Origin: Chloroflexota bacterium
Lineage (GTDB): Bacteria; Chloroflexota; Anaerolineae; Promineifilales; Promineifilaceae
Assembly: GCA_008501785.1 (NCBI GenBank)
Contig: QQUD01000586.1
Location: forward strand, 1 to 18,478
Direction: 5' to 3'
Length of the DNA: 18,478 nucleotides
In this document: positions 1-7,605 of the stretch, one piece after another
Position numbering within the stretch: position 1 is the first letter of the stretch
How the letters are laid out: each line of letters opens with the position of its first letter
The notes under the pieces: generated by a model
Database searches by the model: none
What the model saw: the letters and a program-made list of their open reading frames with translations, nothing else
What the model was told of the DNA's origin: nothing
Made by a program: the position numbers and the translations under genes

Positions 1-845
1 TTACTAATGCCTCCCGAAAAATGTGTCATAGCTGCCCACTGGCTTATAATTTGTTTAACAATGAACTTCTCATTTGTATCTTGCCAGATCGTTATCAGTA
101 CCCCTCCGTCATACTCACTTGATAGGCGCTCAATGAGAAAGACAGGTATCTCCCGTCCATCACCCAGCAAATTCGGAATAGAGGTGGGAAGAGGATCGCA
201 ATCCCGGCACTTCTGAAGATTGATGTGTAACCCATGTGCTTGCAGGTAGGCATCGAGCGTTTCCAATGTGGTGATACCTGCATTGAGATCGGCCTCAATC
301 AGCTTGGCCAGCACGTCATCAAATAGTCTCCCTCGACGGTAAGTTGATGCATCCACCATTTGCCATTCAACATCAGTACGATGTGGGCTGTTCGGATAGC
401 GTAGAATAAACTCACGGCCGCTCTCCATAATTAGTGTACGACCCCGGTTTCCGTAGTAACTGAACAGCTCCCTATCCGCTAAAAAATCCTCAGCATAGTT
501 GGTCATGCATGAAACCAGTTCGGAGGCTTCGGCATCGGACCAGGTGCGGAGGCGATACAGGTCGGCAGAATCTTTTGTCTCTGCTGTCACAGGTGGCAAG
601 GTAGGGAGCGCAAATTCTCTGGTTGGTGCGGGGGTAGGGCTGGGCGTGAGAGTGGGTGTTGGTGTTGCAGAGGGGCGCGTAGTTGGTGTGTTGGTTTGGG
701 GAACGGCCGTTGCTGTCGGCAATATCACTAATTCAGTCGCGATTGGAGTTTCTATAATTGTAATAGGTGTTGGTACCCCTTCCACCACATCATTTTCACA
801 TCCGATGAGCAATAAAACTAATAGTAATCCAAACCACTTTCGCAT
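1..845 (-). CDS. Putative lipoprotein with Thr/Pro linker (C-terminus cut by window edge)
   Basis: The minus-strand frame is open for 281 codons from ATG at 845 to the left edge. It begins MRKWFGLLLVLLLIGC, a lipoprotein signal peptide: short basic start, hydrophobic stretch and lipobox L-I-G-C with the lipidated cysteine at residue 16. A GGAG ribosome site lies about 8 bases upstream of the ATG. Residues of about 24 to 68 form a Thr/Pro/Ala-rich linker (PTPTLTPSPTPAPT and similar) that would hold the domain away from the membrane. The following domain is mixed alpha/beta and has a CRDC pair near residue 210. I do not recognise the family. It is expected to be anchored on the outer face of the cytoplasmic membrane. 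It may be cargo of the adjacent Tn3-type transposon or simply its chromosomal neighbour. The signal peptide call is firm; function is unknown. Confidence 0.85.
   Translation of the reverse strand, partial: MRKWFGLLLVLLLIGCENDVVEGVPTPITIIETPIATELVILPTATAVPQTNTPTTRPSATPTPTLTPSPTPAPTREFALPTLPPVTAETKDSADLYRLRTWSDAEASELVSCMTNYAEDFLADRELFSYYGNRGRTLIMESGREFILRYPNSPHRTDVEWQMVDASTYRRGRLFDDVLAKLIEADLNAGITTLETLDAYLQAHGLHINLQKCRDCDPLPTSIPNLLGDGREIPVFLIERLSSEYDGGVLITIWQDTNEKFIVKQIISQWAAMTHFSGGIS
703..710. repeat. ACGGCCGT palindrome, copy 1
   Basis: Embedded in AACGGCCGTT within the lipoprotein linker codons; preceded on the plus strand by GGTGTGTTGGTTTGGGG. Confidence 0.6.
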
Positions 846-1185
846 ACTGGCGTCTCCATTTGGATGTATTGTAGCAGGTTTGGTTTCGGCCAAAACTTTT
901 CCAAACATCTTTATTGCTTTCTGCCGGGCTAATAAGTCACATAGGCGGTAGGTCGGTGTCTTTGAGCAGGATTGGCGATCTCGAAGGCGTTTCTGAAAGC
1001 GTATGGAAAGCTGATTAGTGCAAAAGGTGTTGGGGAAGGGAACGGCCGTATACTTTGAACTTATTATAATGCGGTTACCCTTTTATGAATTCCTCTCAAG
1101 CAATTGGCCGAGATAACTTTGAGACCTTCGAAGATGTAAATCTGGAATTCTACTATTTGAGCAGCAGGAGAATCAATACGCGATC
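846..1185. other. Gap between the lipoprotein gene and tnpR
   Basis: No credible gene is seen here. The stretch holds one ACGGCCGT palindrome with a G/T-rich tract before it and a self-complementary ATTATAAT at 1063-1070. The latter could supply a -10 element to either strand, but I see no well-spaced -35. No match to the right-hand Tn3 terminal repeat was found, although this is where a cargo-free transposon would end. Confidence 0.6.
1042..1049. repeat. ACGGCCGT palindrome, copy 2
   Basis: Intergenic; preceded on the plus strand by GTGTTGGGGAAGGGA. Confidence 0.6.
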
Positions 1186-1193
1186 TTATTGAT
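1172..1193 (-). terminator. Weak stem-loop at the end of tnpR
   Basis: Perfect 7-base arms ATCAATA and TATTGAT flank an 8-base loop and overlap the tnpR stop codon. The stem is AT-rich and no clear T-run follows, so it may be a weak terminator or may mean nothing. Confidence 0.25.
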
Positions 1194-1830
1194 GCGCTTT
1201 CCACAATGACAGCAATTCAGGGTCTTGTTGGACAAAATAGCGGTAAGCAGTGTAGCTCAATGGTCTTGTCAGTTGCGGATTAACAATATCTTGAATCCGG
1301 CGAAGTGGAACGCGCATTTGTAGGTGTTCCTTAATTGTTGCCCGATAGGGATCGAGTGCTCTATGTTTATCCCGACTCCCTTTTGGCCGCCCCAGTTGTT
1401 TTCCTTTAGCACGAGCAGCGGCTAATCCTTGTTTGGTTCGCAATGAAATGAACTCTCGTTCTGCTTCGGCAAAATAGCTGTAGATCGCCAGGAGCAGTTT
1501 ACGATGTGGACCAGCGGTAGATAGCTCAGGCTGGCGCACAAAAACAACCTCTACCCCCTTTTGCCCTAAGCGATTGATAATTTCAATGACTTCAAACATG
1601 TTACGACCTAACCGGCTTAGTTCGGCAACGAGGAGCATGTCTCCGGTCGTCAATGCATTCATTAGCTCATCTATCCGACGCTCCCGTGTGCTTTTACGGG
1701 ACGACATTTCCACACTGATGAATTGATCAATCTGCAACTCATGTTGCTGAGCGTATTTGAGCAATAAGTGCTCCTGCTTTTGAGCATCCTGTTTGTCGGT
1801 GCTGATGCGAATGTAACCAATCGTTTTCAT
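1186..1830 (-). CDS. tnpR: Tn3-family serine resolvase
   Basis: Small serine recombinase of 214 residues that would resolve cointegrates made by the neighbouring transposase at the res site between the two genes. The N-terminus GYIRISTDKQ places the nucleophilic serine at residue 10, as in Tn3 and gamma-delta resolvase. The arginine pair of the active site is visible in SRLGRN (about residues 73 and 76), and the long helix with AEAEREFISLRTKQGLAAA follows. The DNA-binding tail starts with KGKQLGRPKG, a typical minor-groove arm, and is longer than in Tn3 resolvase. The frame could start at a GTG at 1842, but the ATG at 1830 is preferred because it gives Ser10 and has GTGAG about 7 bases upstream. 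It is divergent from tnpA, as in Tn3 itself. Confidence 0.93.
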   Translation of the reverse strand: MKTIGYIRISTDKQDAQKQEHLLLKYAQQHELQIDQFISVEMSSRKSTRERRIDELMNALTTGDMLLVAELSRLGRNMFEVIEIINRLGQKGVEVVFVRQPELSTAGPHRKLLLAIYSYFAEAEREFISLRTKQGLAAARAKGKQLGRPKGSRDKHRALDPYRATIKEHLQMRVPLRRIQDIVNPQLTRPLSYTAYRYFVQQDPELLSLWKAHQ

Positions 1831-1949
1831 ACGGCAACTCACTTGATGTGCAAAGAAAGGTGTAGTTGTTGGTTCTTTAGATCAGATTGTATCAAAATAG
1901 CCAACCGTATCTATAGATCAACTCTGTTCAAACAAAGGGCCGTTTCTTT
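1831..1949. promoter_or_regulatory. Divergent tnpR/tnpA promoter region and likely res site
   Basis: In Tn3-type elements the gap between divergent tnpR and tnpA holds the res recombination site and both promoters. Here the gap has the motif TAGATCA twice, 36 bases apart (1878-1884, 1914-1920), and GTATC twice, 18 bases apart (1889-1893, 1907-1911), which could be resolvase half-sites. A loose tnpA promoter may be TTGTAT (1887-1892) with TATAGA (1912-1917), but the 19-base spacer is poor. The role comes from gene order; the exact subsites are not resolved. Confidence 0.55.
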
Positions 1950-4856
1950 ATGAAATCACATACGTATCCCCCTCAAGACCTGGTGCGCTTGGCTCAGTTT
2001 ACGCCAGATGACCTTGTCAGAATCTACGAATGCCGCCAAGAACATACCCGTTTGGGCTTTGCCTATCAACTTGCCTTCGTGCGTTTGTATCACCGCTTTC
2101 CGTCTCAACAACCACTTGAAATGGATGATGAAATTGCCACCTATGTCAGCGTTCAGCTTGATATTCCTGCCTCATTGATAGTCGCTTATCAAGAACAGCG
2201 CCGCACTGTTGTCAACCACCAACAAGAGTTGCGCATCTATCTAGATGTGCGTCGGTTTGGTGAAGCAGAGCTGGACGCCCTTGAAGCATATCTTTTTGAT
2301 AAAGCCTGCCGCTTGGAACAAACTGGACCTCTTTTAAACCAGGCGAAAAGGTTCCTCAATGAGCAGTCAATCCTTTACCCCAGTGATGAGGTACTTCGTC
2401 GTCTCGCAGTTAAGCAGCGCCAGGCTGCACGTAATCATATTTATGCACGCATTGCTAACTCTCTTATCCAGAAAACAGTTGATAAGCTGGACGAGTTATT
2501 GGAAACGAAAGATGCTCACTTCACTCCTTTACATGCACTTAAACAACCACCAGGCCGGCCATCTCCTGCCTCGCTTTTGCGTTTGACCAACAAATTAGAG
2601 CTGATCCGAGAGATCGGCGTGTTGCATGTTGATCTTTCTTGGCTCAACAACAACTATCAGCGCTCACTGGCTCGATATGTGCAAAACCGTTCTGCCAGTC
2701 GCTTGAAACAATTGAAAAGTGACCGACGCTATGCGCTCCTGGTTTGCTTTTTACATCAACTGTATGCCGATACTATTGATTTTCTGATCGAGATGCACGA
2801 CAAATTGATGACTGGTGTTTACTCTCGAGCCGAAAACAACATTGCCAAGGAGATGCGGCGGCGGCGAAGGGCGATCAATCGCTCCCTGACGACATTTCGC
2901 ACAGTGGGAGCCGTTATTTTGGATGACGCAATTGATGACTCCCAATTGCGTCAAATTCTCTTTGAACAGATTGACAAAGAATCCTTGTCAAGGCAAGTAT
3001 CAGAGGTGGATATATGGCTGACTGATAAACACAGCCACGTCTTCCATCAAGTTACGCAACGTTTTAGCTACCTACGCCAGTTTGCGCCTGCCCTTTTAGA
3101 AGCTATTGAATTACAAAGTGATTCAGAGGTTCAATCCTCAGTCATCAAAGCTGTTGCTCTGCTTCGGGAGATGAATCAGGATGGTAAACGGAAATTACCT
3201 GAAGACGCACCCCTTGGATTTATCCCCAAAAAGGTACGAGACCTGGTTGAAAAAGACGGTGTGATTAGCAAGCGGGATTGGGAATGCGCGTTGTTGACTG
3301 CCATTCGCGATGAGATTCGCACCGGCAATGTGGCTGCCCAATCTAGTAAACGATTCGGCAGTTTTGATAACTTCTTTATTTCCAATGAACACTGGACGGC
3401 ACAGCGAGATGCGTTCTTTCAAAGGGCTGGTCTACCGGCAAAACCAGAGGATGTGACTGACTATCTAACTGCTCGATTGAACAAAGCCTATGATACATTT
3501 CTAGCCAGTCTGCCCAATAATACCTATGCCACCGTTGATGAAAAGGGTTGGGTATTGTCCACCGATTCGGCCGAAAAGCTGGATAAGGAAGCGGAGAAGC
3601 GACTCGATGCGCTTGAAAACTGGCTGGCCGATAACTTGAGGCAAATCAAGCTGCCGGAACTGCTCATCGAAGTAGATAACGAACTCCAGTTCACACAGCC
3701 TTTCTTGCCGTCAATATACCAAACAGAACGGGAACCTGAGTCTATTTGTCATATTCTGGCCACCATCATGGCTTATGGTTGCAACATCGGTCCCTTTACG
3801 ATGGCCCGGCTGACTGAAGGCGTTACCTATCATCAAATCAAGCGCATTGCTGATTGGCAACTACCTGAAGAGGCTCAACGCCAGGCTCTAGCACAATTGG
3901 TCAATGCCATTAGTTCATTAGATGTCACCCGCCATTGGGGAGAGGGCAAAACCTCCAGCAGCGATGGTCAACGGTTCCGGTACAAACAGAAAGTGCTGCA
4001 ACAAACCTGGAGTCCTCGGTTTCAAGATTATGCTCTCGAATTTTACTCTTTTGTGGCCGACAATTACGCTCCCTTCTACAGCATCCCCATCGAATGTACA
4101 GACCGTGATGCGGCTTATGTTCTCGATGGTATTCTTTATAATGAAAGCGACTTAGCCCTGGAAGAACATTTCACCGACACACATGGTTATACCGAGATAA
4201 ACTTTGCGGCCTTTGCCATGTTGGGTCGTCGTTTTTCCCCTCGTATTCGCGGCATTCAAAAGCAGCGTATCTATCGTATTGACCAAGACAAGGATTACGG
4301 AGCATTGATGCCATTGGTCAAACCCAGAGATAGGATCATCCATCTCGACTGGATCACAGACCAGTGGGATAGAATGGGCCAATTTTATGCTTCGTTAGAA
4401 AGTGGGCATACAACAGCCTCGACTGGGCTAAAACGATTGGCGGGTTACACGGGGAAGAATCATTTCTATCGTGCCAATCGAGAGTTGGGTCGTGTTTTCA
4501 AAACGGAACATATTTTGCGTATCATGTCTGATCCCTTGGCACGGCGACGAATCCGGCGGGGTCTACTAAAAAGCGAAGAGATGCATGCATTGGCCCGACA
4601 GGTCTCCTATGGCAAACAAGGCAAAATCTCTGCCCGTGATTTACAAGCTCAAATCAATACCAGTAACTGTTTGACGATCATTATGGCCTGCATTATTTAC
4701 TGGCAAGCCAAGGAAATTGGCCGGGTGATGCTTGAATGCGATCCAGAAGTGGCTAACATTGACCTCAGTTTGTTGGAACACATCAGTCCGATTGGGTGGG
4801 AAAATGTCATTGTTTATGGTGAGTATGTACTCAATCGCAATCTAGTTCGCAGCTAA
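1950..4856 (+). CDS. tnpA: Tn3-family DDE transposase
   Basis: Full-length replicative transposase of 968 residues, close to the usual size of about 950 to 1000. It would bind the transposon ends, nick them and join them to target DNA, giving a cointegrate for TnpR to resolve. The N-terminal half is the basic, helical DNA-binding part. The catalytic core is visible: first Asp at 672 in SSSDGQRF, second Asp at 743 in EHFTDTHGYTE, and the Glu at about 876-877 in LLKSEEMHALAR, at spacings matching the family. The family stretch VLDGILYNESDL is also present. The ATG at 1950 is preceded by AAAGGG about 10 bases upstream. The frame has no break, so the protein may be active. Its stop lies 42 bases from the proposed transposon repeat. 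Confidence 0.96.
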   Translation: MKSHTYPPQDLVRLAQFTPDDLVRIYECRQEHTRLGFAYQLAFVRLYHRFPSQQPLEMDDEIATYVSVQLDIPASLIVAYQEQRRTVVNHQQELRIYLDVRRFGEAELDALEAYLFDKACRLEQTGPLLNQAKRFLNEQSILYPSDEVLRRLAVKQRQAARNHIYARIANSLIQKTVDKLDELLETKDAHFTPLHALKQPPGRPSPASLLRLTNKLELIREIGVLHVDLSWLNNNYQRSLARYVQNRSASRLKQLKSDRRYALLVCFLHQLYADTIDFLIEMHDKLMTGVYSRAENNIAKEMRRRRRAINRSLTTFRTVGAVILDDAIDDSQLRQILFEQIDKESLSRQVSEVDIWLTDKHSHVFHQVTQRFSYLRQFAPALLEAIELQSDSEVQSSVIKAVALLREMNQDGKRKLPEDAPLGFIPKKVRDLVEKDGVISKRDWECALLTAIRDEIRTGNVAAQSSKRFGSFDNFFISNEHWTAQRDAFFQRAGLPAKPEDVTDYLTARLNKAYDTFLASLPNNTYATVDEKGWVLSTDSAEKLDKEAEKRLDALENWLADNLRQIKLPELLIEVDNELQFTQPFLPSIYQTEREPESICHILATIMAYGCNIGPFTMARLTEGVTYHQIKRIADWQLPEEAQRQALAQLVNAISSLDVTRHWGEGKTSSSDGQRFRYKQKVLQQTWSPRFQDYALEFYSFVADNYAPFYSIPIECTDRDAAYVLDGILYNESDLALEEHFTDTHGYTEINFAAFAMLGRRFSPRIRGIQKQRIYRIDQDKDYGALMPLVKPRDRIIHLDWITDQWDRMGQFYASLESGHTTASTGLKRLAGYTGKNHFYRANRELGRVFKTEHILRIMSDPLARRRIRRGLLKSEEMHALARQVSYGKQGKISARDLQAQINTSNCLTIIMACIIYWQAKEIGRVMLECDPEVANIDLSLLEHISPIGWENVIVYGEYVLNRNLVRS

Positions 4857-4898
4857 AAATCCAATTAGGTCACTCGCTATTGCACATTTCTGCGCGAA

Positions 4899-4936
4899 TA
4901 TGCACAGTACCCTAAATTGGTTCATCAGCGATCCCC
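4899..4936 (-). repeat. Proposed right terminal inverted repeat of the Tn3 element
   Basis: Read inward from 4936 on the minus strand it starts GGGGATCGCTGATGAACC and runs for about 38 bases, the size and GGGG start usual for Tn3-family ends. It lies just beyond tnpA and exactly where the ISKra4 transposase frame loses family resemblance. The motif CCAATTTAGG inside it recurs inverted, with one base missing, at 4861-4869. The partner end is not in view, so the inner limit is estimated. Confidence 0.6.
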
Positions 4937-5856
4937 TTGGCTATCTGCCTCATAACGGAAATTCTCATCGTCACATGAAACCAATCGAGGATGTGTTCTG
5001 CATTTGGGTTGAGGAAATATTGCAGTTCGCGCACATCATCTCCACCATCAGAGAGGAAGGTGACATCTTGGTTCATCTGCATCCCATGAGAACGAAGCGT
5101 TTCAAAGAGCCGCCGTTTCGGTTTTTCATCATAGGTTTGTACAAAAGCAAAACGTTTGGAGGATTGATGTTTGAGGAGACTCTTACCCACAATTACTTCA
5201 AACCAGTTGCCTTTCGCTTTGTTTTTCTCGCGGCTGCGGATAAATCCGCCATCAATGCCCACGAAAAGCCGCTCATCAGGTAGAGGTAGCTTTTCCCAAT
5301 TGCGAGAGGGGCCTTCAATATACATGTACTGCTCATCTTCCATCTTCTGAGCGGTCTGATGGGTAGCACGCATGACGGTTGCCACATTGGCCGATAATGG
5401 CAACACCTCTTCTAATAGCTTGACTGTCAAGCCATAGGACATAAGAGAGGCCCATTTTGTTTGAAGAAAGCGAAATTCTGGCGCAGTTCGCTCAGAAACC
5501 AGATCAGCAATTGGGCTAAATGATCGGGCATCCTGTGTCTGACAACCACAATGATAAAATCGTTGCCCACTAACTCTTAATTTCCCAAATAATGTTCGGT
5601 AGGTGATGGTTTGACGGCCGTTTCGTCGTCTCTTGCAGCCACAATGCTCACAACTCTCAAATTGTCGAACGTATTCATCGATTTGCTCATGCACGAGTTT
5701 AGTTTGTAGATTGGCCAAAATCTCTTTTCCTTCAGTCAGGCTCAATCCTAACGACTCCAATGAAGCGGATCTCCGTTCCAAACAACCAATTTCTTCGACA
5801 ATGGTTTCTACGGTCTCATCTTCATGTTCAATCATGACTTGGACTTTGATTTTCAC
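4912..5856 (-). pseudogene. ISKra4-family transposase, 3' truncated by Tn3 insertion
   Basis: A 314-residue frame; family members are usually well over 400. The N-terminus has a zinc-finger-like cysteine set (C69, C72, C74 and C103, C105) around YRTLFGKLRV, typical of ISKra4 transposases. The catalytic part begins with GIDGG (Asp 202) and FLSDGGD (Asp 270), followed by NAEHILDWFHVTMR. The frame ends a few residues later, so the last catalytic Glu and the C-terminal third are missing. The final codons and the TAG stop come from the Tn3 terminal repeat. The start is a GTG at 5856-5854 that overlaps the TGA of the upstream gene, with GAGGAGG 7 bases before it, which suggests coupled translation. 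The protein is expected to be inactive. The missing part should lie on the other side of the transposon. Confidence 0.88.
5614..5621. repeat. ACGGCCGT palindrome, copy 3
   Basis: Inside the ISKra4 transposase frame; preceded on the plus strand by the G/T-rich GGTAGGTGATGGTTTG. Confidence 0.5.
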
Positions 5857-6569
5857 CAGCTAACCTCCTCAACATCACGCCAACTATCATCATTGAAGGC
5901 ATATTGTTTGAGGCGTTTATTCACGGTCCTGCGGTCAAACTTATCAACGCTGGACCAATACCGAAACCTGCTAAACTCCTGTTGTCGTTCTTCGTAATCA
6001 TACAGTTCATCTTCACTCAGTTGCTCTCGCCGTTCATACAAATCATGTAATTCGAGGATGCGATGATAAATGTAGTAGGGAGAAAAATGCTTCCGAAGCC
6101 GATTAAACCGTTCAGGACCACCGCAATCTTCCGGTGGAGCAGCTCGCTTTCCACCGATACAGAGAGGATAAACCTTGTTTTCATCAAGAGAACATCTTTC
6201 CTCCAGACGAACCTCAAGTTGCCATCTATCAATGAAATTGTATTCGTAGATAAAACGTTCTTTGATTCGTAATTCTAAATCGGATAATCGTACCTGGTCG
6301 GCCATTCTTGAATAGGTCAGGCCAAATTGTCGAGGTGTACCCACTGTTTGACCATGAATCTTAAATTGATGGAGAAAATAATCGCTCCAGTTGCAGGTGA
6401 TTTGAATCGCATAATGAAAATCTGCTAAGGTGTGGTTACTGCGAAGCACGACTCTGCGCCATATGATGGGTTGCACACCTACAAACCAAAAACGAAATTG
6501 ATAGCCAAGTTCGGTTTCCTCTTCCTGAGTTGCGGACATGCATCGATTATCAACGCTTAACCAATCCAT
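5853..6569 (-). CDS. pRiA4b ORF-3-like / IS1096 TnpR-like passenger protein
   Basis: Protein of 238 residues. Family signatures are clear: QFRFWFVGVQPIIWRRV near the N-terminus, LADFHYAIQITCNWSDYFLHQF, then FIYEYNFIDRWQLEVRLE and the hallmark PLCIGGKRAAPPEDCGG. The C-terminal part is charged and helical and ends at the 4-base overlap with the ISKra4 transposase start. The family is common in mobile elements and plasmids; its biochemical role is not established as far as I know. Here it looks like a passenger or accessory gene of the IS because of the overlap. The ATG at 6569 lacks a strong ribosome site; an internal ATG at 6539 would remove 10 residues and start nearer the conserved domain. 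Confidence 0.87.
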   Translation of the reverse strand: MDWLSVDNRCMSATQEEETELGYQFRFWFVGVQPIIWRRVVLRSNHTLADFHYAIQITCNWSDYFLHQFKIHGQTVGTPRQFGLTYSRMADQVRLSDLELRIKERFIYEYNFIDRWQLEVRLEERCSLDENKVYPLCIGGKRAAPPEDCGGPERFNRLRKHFSPYYIYHRILELHDLYERREQLSEDELYDYEERQQEFSRFRYWSSVDKFDRRTVNKRLKQYAFNDDSWRDVEEVSW

Positions 6570-6588
6570 GCAAATCTAATTCCGCTTC

Positions 6589-6615
6589 CCAGTACACAAA
6601 TTGAAATACTCTCCA
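6589..6615 (-). repeat. IS-end-like repeat, copy 1
   Basis: Read on the minus strand it starts TGGAGAGTATTTCAA, then three variable bases, GTGT, one variable base and CTGG. It matches copy 2 at 23 of 27 bases. Its place just upstream of the passenger gene fits the outer terminal repeat of the ISKra4 element. Confidence 0.6.
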
Positions 6616-6887
6616 AATGAGTAAATTCGTCTGCCATCGAGGTGCACGAATCTATTTCTAAGTCATTCTGTGCCAGAATTGCCAAAAATTTCAGAAAAAA
6701 CAAGCTTTGTTATGTTCACCAAAATCATTTATTGTGTCTTGCTTTTGTCGGGGCTTCTGGTGAAATTTTGATGACGTTTTTTGCCTTCTGGGGATGGCAA
6801 ATGGTGTCGAAACGGGAGAAAGGCTCTCAACACATAGTTGATTTAACGAGAATTAGTATTAGGATAGGGTTCTGCTCATTTCATTAG
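6616..6887. other. Spacer between the two IS-end-like repeats
   Basis: I recognise no gene. An 81-codon open frame at 6642-6887 on the plus strand lacks a ribosome site and a protein-like pattern. The segment may be the end of a second, degraded IS copy or a small non-autonomous derivative. Confidence 0.4.
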
Positions 6888-6914
6888 CCAGCACACGGTT
6901 TGAAATACTCTCCA
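6888..6914 (-). repeat. IS-end-like repeat, copy 2
   Basis: Same direction as copy 1, offset by 299 bases, sharing TGGAGAGTATTTCAA plus GTGT and CTGG blocks at the same spacing. A second end in the same direction implies a nested or tandem remnant of a related element. Confidence 0.6.
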
Positions 6915-6921
6915 TAATGCA

Positions 6922-7077
6922 ATGGAAACATACCAAAAGTTTTTAACGGCTGGTATTCCCGCTTCTACTGTAAGTGAAGAATTATTCTATCTCAATGATT
7001 TCTTGCAAATATACCCGCAACATGATACAGCAAAAAAAATAGTTGAGAAGTTACAAGCGTATTTGGGAACTGTTTAA
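6922..7077 (+). CDS. Doubtful 51-residue ORF
   Basis: ATG to TAA encodes 51 residues starting METYQKFLTAGIPAS, with a helical, amphipathic second half ending KKIVEKLQAYLGTV. The composition is protein-like, but no ribosome site precedes the ATG, so it may be the tail of a gene cut by the IS at its left. I do not recognise it. Confidence 0.3.
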   Translation: METYQKFLTAGIPASTVSEELFYLNDFLQIYPQHDTAKKIVEKLQAYLGTV

Positions 7078-7253
7078 CACACGGGTCATATGCAGCAGTG
7101 AGGGCCAAGTGTGCTTGATAAATATATGCTCACTGGTTGTACAAATTAGCGGGCTGAAACAAGAGGAAAACGACCGATTTTAGTAAACCAGCCTGCAATT
7201 ACTGCATCAGGATATGCTTTTGGAAGAGATCGTGGAACAGTTGGGGGTGTAGG

Positions 7254-7267
7254 ATAACGGCCGTTAT
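7254..7267. repeat. ACGGCCGT palindrome, copy 4 (14-base perfect palindrome)
   Basis: ATAACGGCCGTTAT is fully self-complementary; preceded by GTTGGGGGTGTAGG. Intergenic. Confidence 0.6.
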
Positions 7268-7345
7268 GTCCGCCTCATCAATGTTCTAAGAAATCTAGGC
7301 AACTATTTAGCATTATTATAGGTGTTGTGGGTTGTTTGGGGTGGG

Positions 7346-7357
7346 AAACGGCCGTTT
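7346..7357. repeat. ACGGCCGT palindrome, copy 5 (12-base perfect palindrome)
   Basis: AAACGGCCGTTT, preceded by GGGTTGTTTGGGGTGGG. Intergenic, 91 bases from copy 4. Confidence 0.6.
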
Positions 7358-7519
7358 TCGGTTCTGTAAGCCATTCTAAGCATAAGTTTTTCTGGAATTG
7401 GCAGAATTTTTATACAAGATGCATAATCGCAAGATTTGCATGAAACTCTCTGATCTTTTTGTGAGTATGACAAGCAAGCAGCTTATTCTTGAACATAATT
7501 GTATGTGTGACCTCGTTAT

Positions 7520-7558
7520 ATAATGACGTGAGCCAATTTTCCGTTATCACGTCATTAT
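7520..7558. promoter_or_regulatory. Inverted repeat with 12-base arms, possible operator
   Basis: Arms ATAATGACGTGA (7520-7531) and TCACGTCATTAT (7547-7558) pair perfectly around a 15-base spacer. There is no T-run, so a terminator is unlikely. It lies just upstream of the possible promoter of the 7785 operon, and the half-site TCACGT recurs at 7608-7613, over the expected transcription start. This looks like a regulator binding site, by inference. Confidence 0.45.
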
Positions 7559-7576
7559 TAGGGCGTCAAATCCAAC

Positions 7577-7605
7577 TTGACTTCAATAAACAAATATAGT
7601 ACTTT
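7577..7605 (+). promoter_or_regulatory. Possible promoter of the giant-protein operon
   Basis: TTGACT (7577-7582) and TACTTT (7600-7605) are separated by 17 bases. The -35 is good and the -10 weak. It lies 180 bases before the first gene. Confidence 0.35.

Larger units (their letters stand above)
1186..4936 (+). mobile_element. Tn3-family transposon, right part (left end not found)
   Basis: The module holds tnpR, a probable res region, tnpA and a GGGG-starting terminal repeat. The right boundary is proposed at 4936, where ISKra4 homology is lost. No inverted partner of that repeat was found between tnpR and the left edge. In Tn3-like layouts cargo sits beyond tnpR, so the element probably continues past the window and the left limit given here is only the end of tnpR. 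Confidence 0.75.
4937..6615 (-). mobile_element. ISKra4-family insertion sequence remnant
   Basis: It comprises the passenger gene and the truncated transposase. The outer end is placed at 6615 because a 27-bp IS-end-like motif lies there, upstream of the first gene, and recurs farther out. The other end was removed or displaced by the Tn3 insertion at about 4936. The boundary at 6615 is inferred. Confidence 0.65.

Noticed and set aside
499..951. Plus-strand 150-codon open frame rich in Gly and Val
   Set aside because: It is the shadow of the Thr/Pro-coding stretch of the minus-strand lipoprotein and has no ribosome site.
1768..1953. 61-codon plus-strand frame across the tnpR-tnpA gap
   Set aside because: It overlaps the tnpR N-terminus and the res region and lacks a ribosome site.
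4900..5283. 127-codon plus-strand frame opposite the ISKra4 transposase
   Set aside because: Shadow of the real minus-strand gene, which has clear family motifs.
6560..6740. Minus-strand run reading KFLAILAQNDLEIDS across the first IS-end repeat
   Set aside because: Short, without a start, bounded by stops, and overlapping the passenger gene start in another frame; probably chance.
6642..6887. 81-codon plus-strand frame between the IS-end repeats
   Set aside because: No ribosome site, odd composition, and it lies within likely mobile-element debris.
7180..7252. Short frame reading LLHQDMLLEEIVEQLGV before the first intergenic palindrome
   Set aside because: About 20 codons, no start or ribosome site; could be a gene scrap but cannot be supported.
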